Assembly: GCA_003254925.1 (NCBI GenBank)
Contig: QANZ01035685.1
Location: 153,013-217,012 of the forward strand
Length of the DNA stretch: 64,000 nt
Reading direction: 5' to 3'
Source: Chamaecrista fasciculata
Lineage: Eukaryota > Streptophyta > Magnoliopsida > Fabales > Fabaceae
Positions 60,552 through 64,000 of this stretch are shown piece by piece (the stretch's first letter is position 1; every line of letters begins with the position of its first letter). The notes below the pieces were generated by a model. It saw only the letters and a list, made by a program, of their open reading frames with translations. It made no database searches and was not told the origin of the DNA. Position numbers and translations under genes: made by a program.

Positions 60552-60731
60552 CTAGGGGCTTTGCGTGCCCGTTAGGGCACGCAAATATGTATGTAAAATA
60601 AATAAGGGACTAAATTGTTAACTTAGTAAAGAAAGAGAGACCAAATAGTAAATTTTCTCTTATTTTTAATTTCATAAACTATAGTTTTAAACATGGACGA
60701 CCAGAAAGGTGTGAAGCCATATAATATAAGA
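60552..60731 (-). mobile_element. Short non-autonomous Helitron, copy 3 (180 bp)
   Basis: Minus strand: starts TCTTATATTATATGGCTTC, ends with the hairpin and AAAGCCCCTAG, between A and T. It lies about 300 bp from copy 2 in the same orientation. The microsatellite-like TATATA at its flanks fits the AT target preference. Confidence 0.9.
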
Positions 60732-63510
60732 TATATATATATATAGTTCTAAATTAATTAGGCCACTGTATTTCCGGTATACAAATTACAGCTATATATT
60801 ATATACATTGATGTTTAATTTACATATATATATATATAATTTAAAATTGTTAGTGTTTATCATATTGGATTGCTAATGGACGTACAAAACCTACCTTGAA
60901 GGCATTGTTAATAGACTAATAAACATTTATTGTGATTATCGATTAATAGACAGTCTATGTAAATTAATATATCTTTTTTCACTATCTAGATTGGGTTAAT
61001 GATTTTCTGTTGTTATAGGGTTTTATGATTTTCTGTTGTTATTTTTAATAGTTGAATGTCAAGGATGGGCATGTCAAAAAGAGGAAAATAAAACTACATT
61101 GTAACCCAACCATTAAAGACGCATTAAGTTGAACATAATAGGTGGTACGTACGTAAGTGATGACCTTGTGAATTAATTAATTAAACTAGTGTTATTTTAT
61201 TTGTTAACCTAACGTGAAATAGGCTAGCTAAGGTATAGCTAGCTAGGCTATAAGTATAGATCGATATGATAAAATTTCAAAAGTGAGGGTGATTGAGAGA
61301 ATGCATGGAAAATAGAATGAGAAGGGATGGAAATGGTAGAATTAAGTGGAATAAGAAAGCAAAATAGAGAAGCTAAGGAGAATTATTTGGAAACATGTGA
61401 GGTAAAGATCAAAGAGATGGATAAGTAATATATGATGTGAATTGTGAGGAGTGCAAAAGAATTAGTATTGGGAAATGGGCATATATATATATATATATAT
61501 ATACATGGGCATGGCCTACCAATATGCTAAGATGAGAGACGTGTGTATATATATATGGATGGATGTGGCTACGTCACCTTTCAATAATGTCTACGTTCAA
61601 TGTTTATTTTAATCAAATTATATCACACGAGTGTGCTAGCTAGCTTCTCTATCTGTATAATTTCTCTCCACCAATAATCATTTCCGTCGAGATCCATTCA
61701 TGTTATATCTGCTACAGCTACACCTCCTTTTAATTCTGGACCTTTAATTAAATTTGTTCCATTCTCTACGCCCTAATTAACACGTACGATGCAATAATCA
61801 CAACGTACAGATATATAGTATAGATAAATATGTGTGTGTGTGTGTGTGTGTAATTTTATGTTATATTTAAGTCCACAAAAAAATATATTTTAGTCTTCAA
61901 TATACATGATAACTTGCCATTTAATTTTTAAGATATTCTCTCAATTTTTATTTACTATTTTATGATTTAGTTAAGAGAATATTAAACTTACATAAAAAAT
62001 TGAATATGAATTATGTTAATTTAGTTTTTAACATTGAAATAAATTTGTAAAAAGACAATATTAAAATAAATTTTATTTGTAAGGGACTAAATTGACAGTA
62101 ATAACATTAGAATGACTAAATTCAAAATTACTATATATGTCAAAAACTAAAATATTATTTTTCGTTCTTTAATATATAGAAATGTTGAAATTTTGCATTG
62201 AGTAAAAGATAGTTCTTCCTTGTATATATTGATGAAGTTCAAGAAAAATAGGGATGGAGGTGGGATCGCAAAGCACGTAGATTCTACAAGAGAAAACAAC
62301 GAGGCTCGAGAGAATGAATATGTGTACCTTTCAGGATTGTTAATGAGTATTTGTACCGTATCAAAGTCAGAGAAGGGAGAAGACAGTTGTAATTAACTCT
62401 AATTACTTTTCAAGCTTTTAGGAATCCCTTATATCATATATTTTAATAAAATTTGAATTATACCTAAAGACATATTTTATTTGAAGTATTATTTGTACGG
62501 AGTTAATTCTCCAATAATACAGATATAGGTATATTATAACCTCTTTTACAAAGTAATATTGTCATGTCCTATATATGATAAGGCAGCTTTGTCACTTTCT
62601 TCAATATTGGTCCTATATAAATTAAACACTCAATTTTTGTACTAATTAAGTGAAAAGAAGTAACCATTGTAAATTACATCTAAGAAATTAATCAATTACG
62701 CTTTTTTTTTATGTGGACAATATATGTATGTATATATATATATACCACCGAACTTTGCAGCGTCGTCAATTTGAGTCATAAGGGTCGTGAATTATATTAA
62801 TTGTTGTCCCACAAAATAATATCACCGTGTGGTGTCCGTCCTATAAAAAAGAGTAAGGTTGGCGGCCAATCTAAGAGATCCCATCAATATATATAGGCCT
62901 AGCCAGCTATTAGCTATAGGGTCATTTCCTTAAAATCCTTGGGGTACCCAATATGATGCCAAAAGGAGAGACACCATCTTGATGAAACCACATAGGAGTT
63001 AGAATTGTAATCCCCAAATAACTGGTAACTACCGGGGGGGTGTCATTGTTGCAATTCAACATTATTAATTAATAATAATAGCTAGCCACATATATATCGA
63101 ATTCATTAATGAAGGAGACAGACAACCTCATAATATGTTCAAACTGCATATGTTTCGTTCTTTTTTCTCTTTTTTTTGGTTACACGTTCTTTTTTTCTCT
63201 AGGGTTCGTTACCTTGTATCATAACACTATTATTAATGTACAGTGCATATACCAAAGCGTGGTCAGAAACATTCAGCATTCTCATTTCTCGATAATTTTT
63301 TAAGCCATGCATTTATCTGCGTACATACGTAGATCGATTGAGGTAGTGCCATATATATGTCGTTTACGTATAAAACTAAAATACGTATTTATATTGAGTA
63401 CTACTTAACTACTCATCTGCAGTATTTAATTTGGTAATAATTAATAAATTAATTAACGGGTGGTAGTATTATTGAAAGCCAGGTGGCTAGCAAGAAGCAA
63501 GTTTAAAAAT
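60732..63510. other. AT-rich intergenic DNA with (TA)n and (GT)n
   Basis: No gene is supported. Microsatellites: (TA)n near 61482-61502 and (GT)n at about 61830-61851. The 64-codon plus-strand ORF near 63109 has no recognisable feature. Confidence 0.5.
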
Positions 63511-63564
63511 AAGGGTAAATTACACTTTGATACCATGTTCTATAAACCAATTCCACTTTGGTAT
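63511..63564. repeat. Left part of a CACTTTGATACC foldback, interrupted
   Basis: AAGGGTAAATTACACTTTG then ACCAATTCCACTTTGGTAT match the left arm of the element at 849-1222. The match stops where an LTR begins at 63565, so the LTR appears to have inserted into this foldback. Confidence 0.65.
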
Positions 63565-64000
63565 TGTTGGGCATAAAAACAATACCCGAGCAGAGAATTA
63601 AAATAGAGAAACAAGATGGAATAATACTACGATCTCAACACAAGAGAAATTAACGTGGGAAACCCAAACCGGGAAAAAAACCCACGACCGTTGCCAAAAG
63701 ACAACTAGAGAAAATACTATGTGAAAATTATTACATCACACATCTTCTCTCAACCCTCACACCAAGTACACCCACACTCTCTCAAAGCAACTATTTGACT
63801 ACACCTCCCACACTCTAACAACAAGAGGACAACTCTCAAATTAAATACAAGAGAGGGAAGAATTTATAAGTCTAATACAATGCTTAAAGTGTATTGACTT
63901 GGTGTACCTAGAAAACAAACCCAAGGCCCCTATTTATATTGTTGAGACCCTCCCACATGCTTTACTCCAAGCGATGTGGGACTTTTAAGCAATCCCAACA
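63565..64000 (-). mobile_element. LTR of a retrotransposon (Copia-like), at the window edge
   Basis: It begins TGTTGGGCATAA and ends at the last base with ATCCCAACA, so both ends read TGTTGGG...CCCAACA. On the minus strand it has AATATAAATAGGGGCC as a TATA box and GTCCCACATCGCTTGG near the start. No primer-binding site or coding sequence lies to the left, so it is a solo LTR or one end of an element continuing past the window. Confidence 0.75.

Overview
This is a plant nuclear window from a dicot. It is AT-rich, with short exons joined by GT-AG introns, two plastid-targeted proteins, a pectin acetylesterase, an R2R3-MYB, and many non-autonomous transposons. I could not place it to species. 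There are two single-base Ns, at 24514 and 55501, both inside low-complexity tracts.

Layout. 1-2070: three foldback/MITE elements. 2343-8550 (-): a POLTERGEIST-type PP2C with a long leader, an upstream ORF and a probable 5' UTR intron. 8595-16137: nested foldback and hAT MITEs, a SINE, LTR relics and AT-rich DNA. 16138-27870: a START-like (SRPBCC) plastid protein (-) divergent from a stromal cyclophilin of the CYP20-3 type (+). A tandem duplication of about 4.8 kb gives a second intact cyclophilin and a truncated 5' piece of the START-like gene. 28265-31115 (-): a HAD-family hydrolase convergent with the second cyclophilin. 33695-34390: a cluster of short Helitrons. 35910-39771 (+): a pectin acetylesterase of 12 exons. 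40842-41545 (-): a DUF1685 protein. 41640-51796: gene-poor, with a LINE fragment, a hairpin, and a 1.15-kb Helitron flanked by a 136-bp direct repeat. 51797-53207 (-): an R2R3-MYB of the MYB61/MYB50 clade. 53208-64000: gene-free apart from transposons, among them a foldback that has captured part of an NCED (ABA biosynthesis) gene, a SINE with a target-site duplication, two Helitrons and an LTR cut by the window edge.

There is no operon-like logic. The genes are independent loci for stem-cell signalling (POL), plastid protein folding (CYP20-3), small-molecule phosphatase activity (HAD), wall pectin deacetylation (PAE) and transcription (MYB). The cyclophilin-HAD pair looks like conserved microsynteny with Arabidopsis, from memory of locus numbers.

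The most informative part is the tandem duplication, because each copy supplies the empty site for insertions in the other. A solo Copia-type LTR sits 55 bp upstream of the first cyclophilin's ATG and is cleanly absent from the second. Exon coordinates were read by hand from splice signals and reading-frame continuity; transcript ends are not established.
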